The notes under the pieces are model-generated. The model was not told where the DNA came from and searched no databases. It saw only the letters and a list, made by a program, of their open reading frames with translations. From positions 1 through 11,906 of the forward strand of contig JACVRA010000206.1 of the NCBI GenBank assembly GCA_019828545.1: 11,906 nucleotides of DNA, read 5' to 3'. Made by a program: the position numbers and the translations under genes. Source of the stretch: Paracamarosporium sp. OC-R06-R3 (Eukaryota; Ascomycota; Dothideomycetes; Pleosporales; Didymosphaeriaceae). Positions 1 through 10,219 of this stretch are shown here, in pieces. Position 1 is the first letter of the stretch. Every line of letters starts with the position of its first letter.

Positions 1-479
1 CTTATTTATTATTTAACTATTTTTAAAGACTATAGTACTAGTATTTATAAAGATAACATTTTAAGGTTTTAATAAACTATAATAACCTATAATAGTTTAT
101 AAAGATAAAAATACTTATAAATTATTATATTTAGTTTTACTTAACTTTATTTAAGTATAATTTTATAATAACTTATTATATAAGATTTATAAATCTAGTA
201 AATAAATTATTTTAATGCCTAAACTATATACTTATAGTTAGTAAATTTAAGTAGAAAAGTAATAAAGCTTTTATATAACTCTTAGCTAAGATATTATCTT
301 AGTAAAAAGGTAATAAGACTTTTATATTTATAATTACTACTAAATTAAGTAGTATAAAGAAGTAAAATTAGGCCCTTAAAGACTAAATTTATAACTTTAA
401 AAGGAAAGATAAAAAGATAGTAGAACCTTAGTTTTTAAAAAATTAAAAGAAATTAAAATTTAAGAGTTTAAACTTATTA
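1..479. other. Unassigned RIP-altered stretch left of element A integrase
   Basis: No gene is recognised with confidence. In the same frame as the integrase remnant to the right (codons starting at positions divisible by 3), the reading around 375-400 gives LKD, stop, IYNF, which resembles the part of a Ty3/gypsy RNase H where a conserved tryptophan and tyrosine follow the central helix. This may therefore be the RNase H of element A, but the stretch that should follow it is too short or too damaged to confirm. Nothing else could be supported between 1 and 370. Confidence 0.3.
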
Positions 480-1850
480 AAAGATAATACTAATAATTTA
501 ATATTAAGTAGTTTTAACATCCTTTATTTAAAACTAATAAAACTTAAGTAAATTAAAATAACTTAAAACTACTTAAATATAATTAAGAGCTACTATAATA
601 GCCTTCTTTTAAAGTACTTTAATATTACTTAAACTTTTAAGTAAGTTTAATAACGTTATTACTAGACTAAAATAGTTAAAAATATATTAAATTATATTTA
701 TAACTATAAACGCTACTAAAGGGTAACTATAAAAAAATATAAGTTATATAGCCTTTTTTAAATACTACTTATCTTTAATAGGCCTTAATAATATATAATA
801 ATAGATTTTATTACTAATCTATCCTTAAGTTAATTTATAAGAATAATATATAATATAATCTTAGTTATTATAAACTATTTTTTAAAAATAGCCTATTATA
901 TTTTTATATAGATAAATTAAGACAGTATTAACCTAGCCTAGGTATAAATTTAAAAGGTAATTTATTTATATAGTAACCTAGAAATAGTATTATTAAATAA
1001 AGGCCTAATAATAAAATTTTACTATTAAAATATATTTTATTATTACTTAAACTTATAGTATATTTTAACGTCTACTTTCCTTTTTTAGATAAATAAATAG
1101 ACTAAGCGTTAAAATTAAACTTTAAAATAATATTTTTAAATCTTTTATTCTTTTAAATAAGATAATTAGGCCTTATAAATATTCTTAGTAGAGTTTACCT
1201 ATAATAATAGCTAATACTTATTAACTAGTTATACTTTTTACTAAGTTTACTTTAGCTATAACTTAATAGAGCCTAATTGGCCCTATTAGCTCTTAAAAGA
1301 TAAAGAGAGCCCTAAAGGTTTTTAAATAGCTAAAAAACTACTAAAAATTAAAGTATAAGTATATAAGAAACTTAAAGTAATATAAAAGTACTAAAGAAGT
1401 AGTATAAATAAAAAAAGATTACCCCTTAAACTTAAAGTAGAAAATAAGGTATAAGTATTAAACTAATATATAAAGTTTATAAGACTAAATAAAAAGCTTA
1501 ATTAAAAATTTCTAAGACTAGATATAATTAAAGAATATATTAATTTACTATTAATAGCTTATAAAATAGACCTACTTAAGTTAAGTAAAGTATACTTAGT
1601 ATTTTATCTTTTTTTATTAAAGTTATATAAACTTTATAAATTCTTTTTATACTTATAAAAGCTTATTACTAATACTTTATACTAGTTAGGTAATAACGTA
1701 TATAAAATAGACTTTATAGTTAATAAGGAATAAAAAAGACTCTAAAGAATAAAAATACTTTATTAAATAAACTAGCTATAATACTAGTAAAAACTTATAA
1801 GAGATAAAAATATTTATTAATAGTAATACTCTAAAAGAGTATTAAAAAAA
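480..1850 (+). pseudogene. pol: Ty3/gypsy chromovirus pol 3' end (element A): integrase and chromodomain
   Basis: This is the 3' end of a retrotransposon polyprotein, read in one frame (codons at positions divisible by 3) with many RIP stops. Order: KDNT at 480-491, like the end of RNase H; the integrase zinc-binding region at about 600-720; the integrase core with the first catalytic Asp kept (804-806), the second reading Asn (996-998), and the catalytic Glu reading Lys (1104-1106, in a TKR that stands for T-E-R). An intact EFTYNNS at 1191-1211 matches the AEFAYNNS motif of gypsy integrases. The C-terminal domain shows VENKV-stop (for VGDKVW) at 1437-1454 and an HPVFHVSLL-like stretch at 1593-1619. 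A chromodomain-like segment follows at about 1698-1840, with the LYQIKW-like and EPTWE-like positions recognisable. Known: such an integrase plus chromodomain defines chromoviruses, whose chromodomain directs integration to chromatin. The element differs clearly from element B. Its gag and reverse transcriptase lie beyond the left edge, and its 3' LTR was not found. Confidence 0.85.
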
Positions 1851-1950
1851 GTTAAAAATATTTTTTAAAAAATTAACTATTAAAATCTCTATATAAAAGC
1901 GTAGAGGCTATAAATAATCTTTAAAAAAAAAAACGTAAATCTTAATACTT

Positions 1951-1967
1951 AAAATTAACTATTAAAG
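1951..1967. repeat. 17-bp direct repeat, copy 1 of 2
   Basis: The sequence aaaattaactattaaag is found here and again at 2186-2202. A related form (aaaattaactattaaaa) lies at about 1869-1885. All sit just after the chromodomain of element A. In DNA this AT-rich, exact 17-mers can arise by chance, so a role as part of a repeat structure in the 3' non-coding part of element A is only possible. Confidence 0.35.
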
Positions 1968-2185
1968 ATTACTAGGGCTTACTAAGACCTATTAGACTAT
2001 AATAGACCTAAAAACCTAATACTTAAGTTTTTTAAAACTTATTAAAACTTATTAAATATAGTTATTTACTTTTTTATTTTATATTTCTTTATATGTCTCC
2101 TATAGGGAGTTTAGTAAAGGTTAACTTTAAAAAGTAAAGTATTTTAATAAGAAATAAATTAATAAAATTTTTTAAGTTAAAATTT

Positions 2186-2202
2186 AAAATTAACTATTAA
2201 AG
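2186..2202. repeat. 17-bp direct repeat, copy 2 of 2
   Basis: Exact second copy of the 17-mer at 1951-1967, 235 bp downstream in the same orientation. The flanking bases of the two copies do not match well, so the repeat does not extend into a longer duplication. Confidence 0.35.
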
Positions 2203-4077
2203 AAAAAAGAAATATTTATAAAATAGAGTTTATTTAATTTAGTAAAGTGTTTATATAAGGTAGTATCTATTTAATCTTATTAAAGCTAAATAGCACTTAA
2301 TAGCCTCTATTAAAAGCTAATAGCTAAAAGAAATATCTAAAATACTTAATAAGAATAGAATATTACCTAGGGGTATTATAATTAATTTTAAAAATTATAA
2401 AACATTAAAAAATCTCCCTTTATAACTAAATTTTATTAAAAATGTAGTTAATAAGGTCTCTTAATACCTATTAGTACTAGATAGTATTAAAGGGCCTTTA
2501 AAAGTATTTAGAAAATACTTATCTACTATATTTTACTAAAAGTATTTTAAGTAGTCTTTTAATTCTTATAGTTATAAATTTACTTTTTTAAAATCTACGT
2601 AAAGGGTATAATATATTATATATTATAATAAACTTTAATATACTAATTTAACTCTTTTAAAAGTTAATTAGTAACTATCTTATAGGGATTACCTTTTTTA
2701 TTTTTTTAAAGTTCTATTATAAGATTCTTAGTAAGTATAGCTATTAAAATATTATAAAGTTTATCTTTCTAACCTTAAATATAAAGCTTTTTTTAAGTAT
2801 AGGTAAATTAAACTAAAGTATTAATAAAGGTTATAATAAGACTAGGCCTAATATAGCTCTTTTTTTTAAGGTTAGTTAACTTATTTTAGTACTTAAAACT
2901 AAATATTTATACTAGTTAGTACTTATTAAGTCTTAGTTAGCCTTTATAGGCTAATTTAGGCCTTCTTACCTTTTAAGGTAATATATTTAAACCTAAAGTA
3001 GTATATTAATTTTAAATTATTTTTATATACTATTATTTATTATTATTATCCTTATAGGAGTGCTCTACTATACTAAATTAAGTATAATAAGTATAAAGAT
3101 TTAATTAGTTACTATATAACTAATAATACTTACTATAGCTATCTTTATAAGTAGCTTAATAGGCCTTCTCTTTAAGAATACTTACTAAGTTAGTAAAAAG
3201 CTTATTAATATATAAGATAATATTTAATACCTCTTAATAAAACCTATTAGTTTTTAAGTTACTTAAAAAGGTTTAAATATAGCTAGTTTAATTTTTATAT
3301 ATTTTACACTCTACTATAGTTTTATTTTTTAAAGTAGACTTAAAAATAAAAGTTATAATATTATAAGTAGTACTATTAATATTTTAAAGGTATTAAATAT
3401 CTTTTAAAGAAAACTAAAGTATATTAAGACTTAATAAAGCCTAATAGTATTAAATAAAACTAAATAGTTACTTTTAAATATATACTCTTTATAAGGAAAT
3501 ACTTATTATATAATAGACCTTTTTAATTACTTAATATTAGTAATATTATAGATAGATCTTATTACCTACCTTATTAAAAACCTAAAAAGGAATTTAGTTA
3601 GTACCTTTAATTAAAAACTTATAGTAGCTAACCTCTAACTTACTTTTAAATATAACTAAAATATATTTAATATAGTATAAGTTAAAAGTAACTAGCTTAT
3701 TATTTATATAATATATATTATACTAGGTAAGAGTTAACATTACTAATTAGAAACTAATAAAGACTAATAGAGCTAAATAAAGTTAATAGTAAACTAATAA
3801 AAAGAAATTATTACTACTTATAACTATTAATATTAATTAAGTCTCTATAGGTCTATATAGCTTTAAGGATACTTATATTAGTAAATATAAATATATAATA
3901 GCTAAAATAAAAGACTAGTAGTATAAAAGTTTAAAAAAGTAAAGTCTTTATACTAAAAAGTTAATATATATTAATATATAATAATTAATTAATTATACTA
4001 CTTACTAAGTTACCTAATTAGAGAGACCTAAAGAGAATAAAAAAGTTAAGTATAAAATACCTAAAATATAAACTAAG

Positions 4078-4119
4078 GCTTATATATACTAGTATTAAGC
4101 CTATATATACTAGTACTAG
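4078..4119. repeat. Tandem 21-bp repeat, two copies
   Basis: Two head-to-tail copies of a 21-bp unit (4078-4098 and 4099-4119) of the form gcYtatatatactagtaYta. They differ mostly by C/T changes, as RIP would produce. The repeat lies about 400 bp upstream of element B in unassigned sequence. It may be an ordinary minisatellite or part of a degraded element's non-coding region. Confidence 0.6.
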
Positions 4120-4515
4120 GTAGTATTAGTTATATACTAGGCCAGCCTAATATATAACTAATTTTAGGTAAAAGATATTAATATAAGTTAAATAAAAGTT
4201 ATATTTAGTTTAGCTAAGCCTAAATTAGACTTATTAAAACCTAATATTCTTAAATACTTAATATTATAATAAAATATATATACTTAAGTGGCCTTAAGGT
4301 AAGTTTACTTATTAAAGAGAAATAATATTATATAAATAAGTAAAGAGTATCTATCTTTACCTTATATAAAATATTAGGGCCTATTAAGTTTTAATTAGAT
4401 ATATTAGGTAATAAAGAGTTATATTATACTAAAGTTAATTAAAATAATTAGCTAGTAATTTATTTATTTTATAATTTATTATTAATTTTTTTAAGTTAAG
4501 TCTACATTACTACTA

Positions 4516-4520
4516 CCTAT
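4516..4520. repeat. Target-site duplication, left copy (cctat)
   Basis: The five bases cctat directly precede the 5' LTR of element B and are repeated exactly after the 3' LTR at 11217-11221. A 5-bp duplication is usual for Ty3/gypsy integration. The match fixes both outer ends of the element and shows that the two LTRs belong to one insertion. Confidence 0.85.
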
Positions 4521-4644
4521 TATTAGGATCTAAGATTCTAATATAAAAAAGGATAATTAATTAAGTAGATTTCTACTATAGGAAGATATATATAGGCTTA
4601 ACCTATACACTTATATATATTAGCGCTTATAGAGGGGTTATATA

Positions 4645-4700
4645 ACTACTTTATAAAGAGTACTTTATAAAGAGCACTTTAGAGAGAGCGCTCTAGAGAG
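4645..4700 (+). repeat. Four tandem 14-bp repeats in the 5' LTR
   Basis: Four consecutive 14-bp units: 4645-4658, 4659-4672, 4673-4686 and 4687-4700. The consensus is about agYRctYtaRaRag. The units differ almost only by transitions. Several contain a dyad such as agagcgctct (4685-4694). The block sits about 30 bp upstream of a TATA-like sequence and is present at the same place in the 3' LTR. Inference: a repeated U3 element that may have bound a transcription factor. Confidence 0.75.
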
Positions 4701-4730
4701 AATATTTACTAGTAAACAGCCCCAACGTAA

Positions 4731-4740
4731 GTATATAAAA
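4731..4740 (+). promoter_or_regulatory. Candidate TATA box of the element B LTR
   Basis: The bases gtatataaaa lie about halfway into the LTR, just after the 14-bp repeat block, where the U3/R border of an LTR would be expected. The 3' LTR has gtatataaga at the same place. In a sequence this rich in TA the motif alone is weak, so the call rests on its position and on conservation between the two LTRs. Confidence 0.25.
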
Positions 4741-4959
4741 ATAAGAGAATTACCTTTAATTCTTATATTTAACTTATTTCTTATAATAATAATCTATTAG
4801 TAATTTATTATTTAGATTTCTCTAATACTTTTATTATATTATTTACGTAGTATAATATTATTTTATTCTTATATTAAGTACTCTTACTTAAGAATTAATT
4901 CTACTTACCCCTTTGTACCTAACTAACCTTAGGGCTTTAATATCTTAAATACCCTTAAT

Positions 4960-6933
4960 ATAAGTACTAGTAACCTTTTAACTATATTTATTAATACTCT
5001 TAAGAGTAATAATATTACTAGTGTTAGGAATTACTAAAATTCTACTATTAAACTTAACTTATACTATAGTAATTATAAGTATATAAAGATTTAAGTTTTA
5101 TAACTTAATATATACTTTTATTTCTTAGAATAAGAATAGGAGGATAAGAATAAAACTCTCTTTACTACTATATATATAAAAGGTAATATACTTAAATAGA
5201 TTTAATCCTATATTAACTAGTACCTTATATAAGACAATAAAGTTAATAATACTATTAATTAAATAATAGAGGACTACAACTACTTCTATATAAAGCTTAA
5301 AATATACTTTAAAATAATTAATATAACTTAAATTACTAAATAAGCCCTTTAAAGTATTAAGTAAACTAGATTAGTAGCCAACTACGTAGCTAAATTTAAA
5401 AAGAACTTTAACTAAACTAAATAAAAAAAAGTATCTTTAATAATATACTTTTACTAAGAACTTAAAAAGTTTATTAAATAAAAGCTTTTACGTAGTAGTA
5501 CTACAACTAATATACTTTAAAAACTTATAGATAAAGTAATTTAAATTAATTTAAAATAGTATAATTTAAAATAAGACTTATACTATAACCTAAAAGGAAT
5601 AGAATATAGAAAGTTAACGTTTAAAGAAAACTATTAAGCCTTATAATTACCGTTTTATACTCTAAAGATTAACTATAAATATTAACCTATAAAAGAGATC
5701 TACTATAGCCAGCTTAATATTTTAATAAAAGGATAAAGAAGAAATCTATAAACTACTAAAGGATTATTTAATAAGGTTATAAAACTTAGTAATATTACTT
5801 TAATACTTAAGAATAAGTATAACAAGGGTACGTTTATATAGAAGACTATTATAGAATAAAAAACTTATACTTATTTTATATATTATAAGCTAAGATATAT
5901 AGCCAGGAACTATAAATCTAAGAATAAGGTTATTAAATAGTTAAATATATTAACCTCTTTTAAATTAATAATAGAATAGGAATTAAAGAAAGAATAGAAA
6001 GTTATTTTAACTAAGAAATAAATATAAAGGCTTAAAGGGATTATAATACTCTTAATAATAAGTATAAAATAATATAGTATAAGTAACCTTAATAATAAAT
6101 ATTTAAAAGGAGGCTAAAAAGGTATTTTACTTAGAATACCTATACCCTATCTAAACGTAAAAGGAAAGAAAAGTATTCTAATAATTAATATATAAGACTA
6201 CCTTAAAAAACCTTAGTAATTAAGAGATAGAAATATACTTATAGAAAGTATCTTATACCTAAGTAGTACCTATTAAAAGTAGAGAGTAATATATACCTTA
6301 TTAGTAAACTAAACCTAGGCTAATATCTACTATAATAATAATAATAAGAATATAAGAATAATATATTAAAATAAGAAACCTTTCTATTAGTAATAATATA
6401 ACCTAAATTATTAAAATCTTATATACCTAAGACTATATATAAAATACTATAAATATAATATATATATAATATACTATTAAGAAAAGGAAGAACTAAACTT
6501 TAAACTATAACATTTATTTAAATATTACTAGACTTAGTTTAATTATCCTATTATAACCTATAATAAATATTTATAGGATAAATAAGAAGTAATATTCTTT
6601 TTTAACCTTACTAATAGGTAAATCCTTATAGTAAAACTAATTATTAATAATTTATATACTTAAGAATTATAGTACACCTATTTAAATCTAGAATACTAAC
6701 GGCACCTAAAGGAAAAGAGAAAGTATAAATTTAAAAAAGAGAAATATTACTACTAGAAGTAAAAGGTAGAAAGTAACCCTTATTTTATACTAAAATTATA
6801 TAAAGAAATATCTTTTTTAAACCTAGACTCTAATAAGAAGAAGCCTTTATTAAGTTAAATAAAATATTAACTATAATAATATAAATTAAGCTACTAGTAT
6901 AGCTTAAAAAGATATAGATAAAAGCTCTTATAA
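4960..6933 (+). pseudogene. gag: gag remnant of element B (capsid and zinc knuckle)
   Basis: Gag would form the virus-like particle and bind the element RNA. The frame (codons at positions 1 mod 3) can be read from a likely start at 4960, where ATA probably replaces ATG 17 bp after the LTR, to about 6930. The capsid part at about 5140-5600 matches the general pattern of Ty3/gypsy gag: a YIKGN-like stretch, then LVANYVAKF near 5370 and a YF-Y-ELKKF stretch. The zinc knuckle at 5872-5913 keeps the exact C-x2-C-x4-H-x4-C spacing, but all four ligands read Tyr (tat), as RIP of TGT/CAT would give. After it comes a long charged tail, at about 657 codons in all somewhat long for a gag. The real end is uncertain because RIP stops hide it. 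It overlaps the start of pol, which lies in the -1 frame. Confidence 0.8.
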
Positions 6934-9900
6934 ACTTAAAAATAGGAAAAAACTTTATATTATACTAAATAATAAGAAAAGTAGGATTTATTATATTAGA
7001 TAAAGAAGAACCCTATATACTTTATATTATAAATAGAACTCTAATACCTAAGATACCTTATATTATTTAAAAGGTTAAAACAATAATAATTGTTTAAGGA
7101 TACGTAAAAGAAATTATTTTAAACGTATTAAAAGAATTATAATATAAAGTTATATTAGAACTACCTTAGTTATAGAAATATAATTTAAATATTAACTAGG
7201 CCAAAAAAAGAATATCCTTTAAATACTATAATTATATATTATAAGCAATACCTACATATTCTAAGACAAAGATAGTAGATAAAGAAGTTATTAATAATAT
7301 AATACTATAACTTAATATAGTTAAAAAACTAAGTAAAACTTTAGTAAACGCTAATAAAAACTACTAGATTATAAAGTATAAAAAGATAGATAATAGTATA
7401 CTCTATAAAATACTTAAGCTATACTATAGATAGAAGTATATATTTAAAGAAAGAAAAGGAATATATAACCTTTTAAAACATTAACTATAAGACTATATAA
7501 TTAACTTAAAAGAAGGAAAAACTCTGCCTTTTAAACTATTATATACGAAATTAGGAAAAGAGCTTAAACAAGAAAGAGAGTTTATTAAAATAAACTTAAA
7601 AAAAGGGTATATTTAAATATTAAAATTAAAGATAGCCAGCCTATTTATATTTATACTTAAAAAGAATAGATAATTAAGACTATACGTAGACTACTAATAA
7701 CTTAATAATATAATAATTAAAAATTAATACCTATTACCTAATATAGCTAAGTTAAAAAATAGACTTACTACTATTAAAATCTTTATAATAATAGACCTAT
7801 AAGACGGATATTATCTTATTAGAATAAAAGAAGGAGAGAAATAGAAAATAATATTCTAAACAAGATATAAATTATTTAAATATATAGTAATACCCTTTAA
7901 ACTTATAAATATATTAATTACCTTCTAAGTACTAATTAATAGTATACTATAGGAATATTTAAATATATTTATTATTATATATATAGATAATATACTTATT
8001 TATTTTAATAATAAATCTAATTATATTACCTACGTATAAAAGGTATTAAAAGCACTAGATAAAGTATATTTAAGAATTAAGCTAAAGAAATATTAATTTA
8101 ACGTTAAATAACTTAAATTTCTAGGATATATAATAATAATAATAGGGATTGAGATGGTACTAAGTAAGATTAAGTGTATACAAAACTAACCAATACTAAG
8201 AATAGTAAAAAATATTTAAGAATTTTTAAAATTTTATAAATTTAATTAATAATTTATTAAAAATTATACTAAGATTATACTACCCTTAATTAACCTTACT
8301 AGGAAGGATATACCTTTTTAATAGACGGATAAATATAGAATGTTATTTTAGCTACTTAAGATAGTATATATTATAAAATTAGTTCTTATATACTTTAAAA
8401 GTAATAAACTATTATATTTTAAAACTAACGTAAGCAATCTTACATTAGGAGTATATATAAAATAAAAATAAAATAGTAAATGGCATTTAATTATATACTA
8501 CTCTTATAAACTAAATAACGTTAAAATAAGATATAATATATATAATAAAGAACTATATATAATTATTAAAGTCTTAAAGTACTAGAGGATATATATTCTT
8601 AGCTATTTAATACTAGAAATCTATATAGACTATAAGAATCTCTTATAATTTATAATAATAAAAGAACTTATACTAAGATAATAGTATTAGTTATAAATAA
8701 TAGAATAATATAAATTTAAAATTATCTACGTAGTAGGAAAGGACAACGGATGAGTTAACATTCTTAATAGAAAAAGTAATTTAGTAAAAGAAAAGTAGAA
8801 AATATACTTAACTATACTTAAAAAAGTTAAGAATAGATTACTAAAATTAATAGTAGAACTTAACTAACTACTTATAATTATAAAATAAGTATTAAAAGAA
8901 TTATAAACTAAGATTATATAATAATATTATAATAACCTACTATATAAACACCTAGGAATTAAGAAAACAATAGAGCTTATTTAAAGAAACTATAACTTTA
9001 AAGAAATTAAAGAAGTAATTATAAAATATATTAAAAGATACACTAAATACTAAAGGAATAAATATATAATATACCTTAAGTATAAAGAGATATAGGTAAT
9101 TAAAATACTAAAAGTACTATAGAAAGATATATTAATAGATTTTATTATAGGATTACTAACGTTTAAAGATCTAATAATAGGAATTAAGTATAATACTATT
9201 TTAATAATAGTCTACTAATTAACTAAATACATTAAGCTTATTCTATATAATAAAAAGCTTTTAGTAGAAGAACTTATATATTTTCTATTAAACTAATTTA
9301 TTTAATACTATAGAATTTTAAAGATAATTATAAGTAATAGAGATAAGCTTTTTATATTAAATTATTAAATAACCCTTATAGCACTTATTAAAACTAAGAA
9401 AAAACTATTAATAGTATATTACCTATAAATAAATAGATAGATAGAACGTATAAACTAAATACTAAAAATATACCTATATATCTACTATAATAACTAAAAG
9501 AATAACTAGATTTTATTATTACTAATAGTATAACTAGTATATAATAATAAGAAATTAGCTATATTAGGATATACGCCTTACTACGTAAACTATAAAAGAC
9601 ATCTATACCTTTTTAATTAAGTATTATAAATAATAATAAAAATAGAAAAAGCTATTAAATTAATAAAAGAACTAAGAAGAGTATATAAATAATTATAAAA
9701 AAACCTTAGAAAAGCCTAAAAATAGGCAATCTTATATATTAACTAAAAATAAAAAATAGTACCTTAGCTAAAGAAGGGGAATAAAGTATATCTACTTATA
9801 AAGAATCTTTATATATAAAAGAAAAAATATAAAAAACTAGACTATATTAAGGTTAAACTATTTTTTATTTTAGAGTAAATATTATTAATAAATTATAAAC

Positions 9901-10196
9901 TAGAACTACTACTTAATATAAAAATATATTTTATATTTTATATATCTCTATTAAAACTAGTAGATTTAAAAACCTTAGTTTAAACAACCTTCTACTATAG
10001 AGTAGAAGAAGAAAATAAATTTAAAATAAAAAATATTAAATATACTAAAACCTATAGAGAAACTTAACAATACCTTATTAAATAAAAAGAATACCTAGAA
10101 AGTAAAAACACTTAAAAACTAAAGGATAACCTTAATAATTATTAATAATTAATTAAAGAATATAAATAAGGACTCTATAACTTAATAATAAAATAA
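6867..10196 (+). pseudogene. pol: pol remnant of element B: protease, RT, RNase H, integrase, chromodomain
   Basis: One frame (codons at positions divisible by 3) runs for about 1110 codons without an indel. Protease: ALINLKIGKNF at 6924-6956 stands for the D-S-G-A motif, its Asp reading Asn (6933-6935); an ILGLPWL-like stretch follows at 7152-7175. Reverse transcriptase: from about 7479, with INLKEGKT, LRLYVDY (7674-7694), the first catalytic Asp kept (7794-7796), and YIDN (7980-7991) in place of Y-x-D-D, then FLGY near 8120. RNase H: first Asp changed to Asn (8427-8429), later Asp kept (8628-8630), GKDN at 8736-8747. Integrase: zinc His kept (8949-8951), CxxC reading YTKY (9039-9050), first Asp kept (9138-9140), second reading Asn (9336-9338), Glu kept (9444-9446); an HPVFHISLL-like stretch at about 9924-9956. 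A chromodomain at about 9993-10166 (YRVEE, QYLIK, KEYLESKNT) closes the protein. The start is approximate. Confidence 0.92.
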
Positions 10197-10219
10197 TAAA
10201 TATAGAAGAGAATATACTA

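Larger units (their letters stand above)
1851..4515. other. 2.7 kb of unassigned RIP-altered sequence
   Basis: No recognisable gene, RNA or mobile-element end was found. The 3' LTR of element A should lie in the first part, but with only one copy in the window its borders cannot be set. Frames were read on the + strand throughout and on the minus strand in places. The frame with codons at positions 2 mod 3 between about 2440 and 3660 reads like a RIP-altered coding region without an indel, for example LDSIKGPLKVF from 2477 and PYRSALLY near 3050. No family could be matched. The frame at positions divisible by 3 has fewer stops over the same stretch but reads as a low-complexity hydrophobic string. 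The most likely content is further degraded transposon sequence. Confidence 0.5.
4521..4942 (+). repeat. 5' LTR of element B (422 bp)
   Basis: Aligns with the 3' LTR (10795-11216) over its full 422 bp without a gap. I count 46 differences by eye, all transitions (about 89% identity). At 24 of these this copy carries the C or G, and at 22 the 3' copy does, so both copies were mutated independently and to a similar degree. It starts tattaggatc and ends ctttaata. It contains a block of 14-bp repeats (4645-4700) and a TATA-like stretch, and should have carried the promoter and the RNA start of the element. Confidence 0.93.

Noticed and set aside
2093..2110. tgtctcctatagggagtt as the start of the 3' LTR of element A
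   Set aside because: It begins with TG and holds a near-palindrome, but there is no polypurine tract before it and no second copy in the window, so an LTR border cannot be claimed.
1867..2202. Three copies of a 16-17 bp AT-rich motif as a repeat array
   Set aside because: Spacing is irregular and flanks do not match. There is no CRISPR-like structure, and chance is plausible at this base composition, so only the two exact copies were listed, with low confidence.
2481..3700. A + strand frame (positions divisible by 3) with comparatively few stops over 1.2 kb
   Set aside because: The reading is a monotonous Ile/Leu/Tyr/Asn/Lys string with no motif. In RIP-altered DNA the true frame often has more stops, because CAA, CAG and TGG codons become stops, so a low stop count is not evidence for coding here.
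4943..4959. Primer-binding site directly after the 5' LTR
   Set aside because: The bases tcttaaataccctta could hide a tRNA-complementary TGG-type site altered by RIP, but no match to a tRNA 3' end, nor to the start of the element's own RNA (self-priming), could be made with any confidence.
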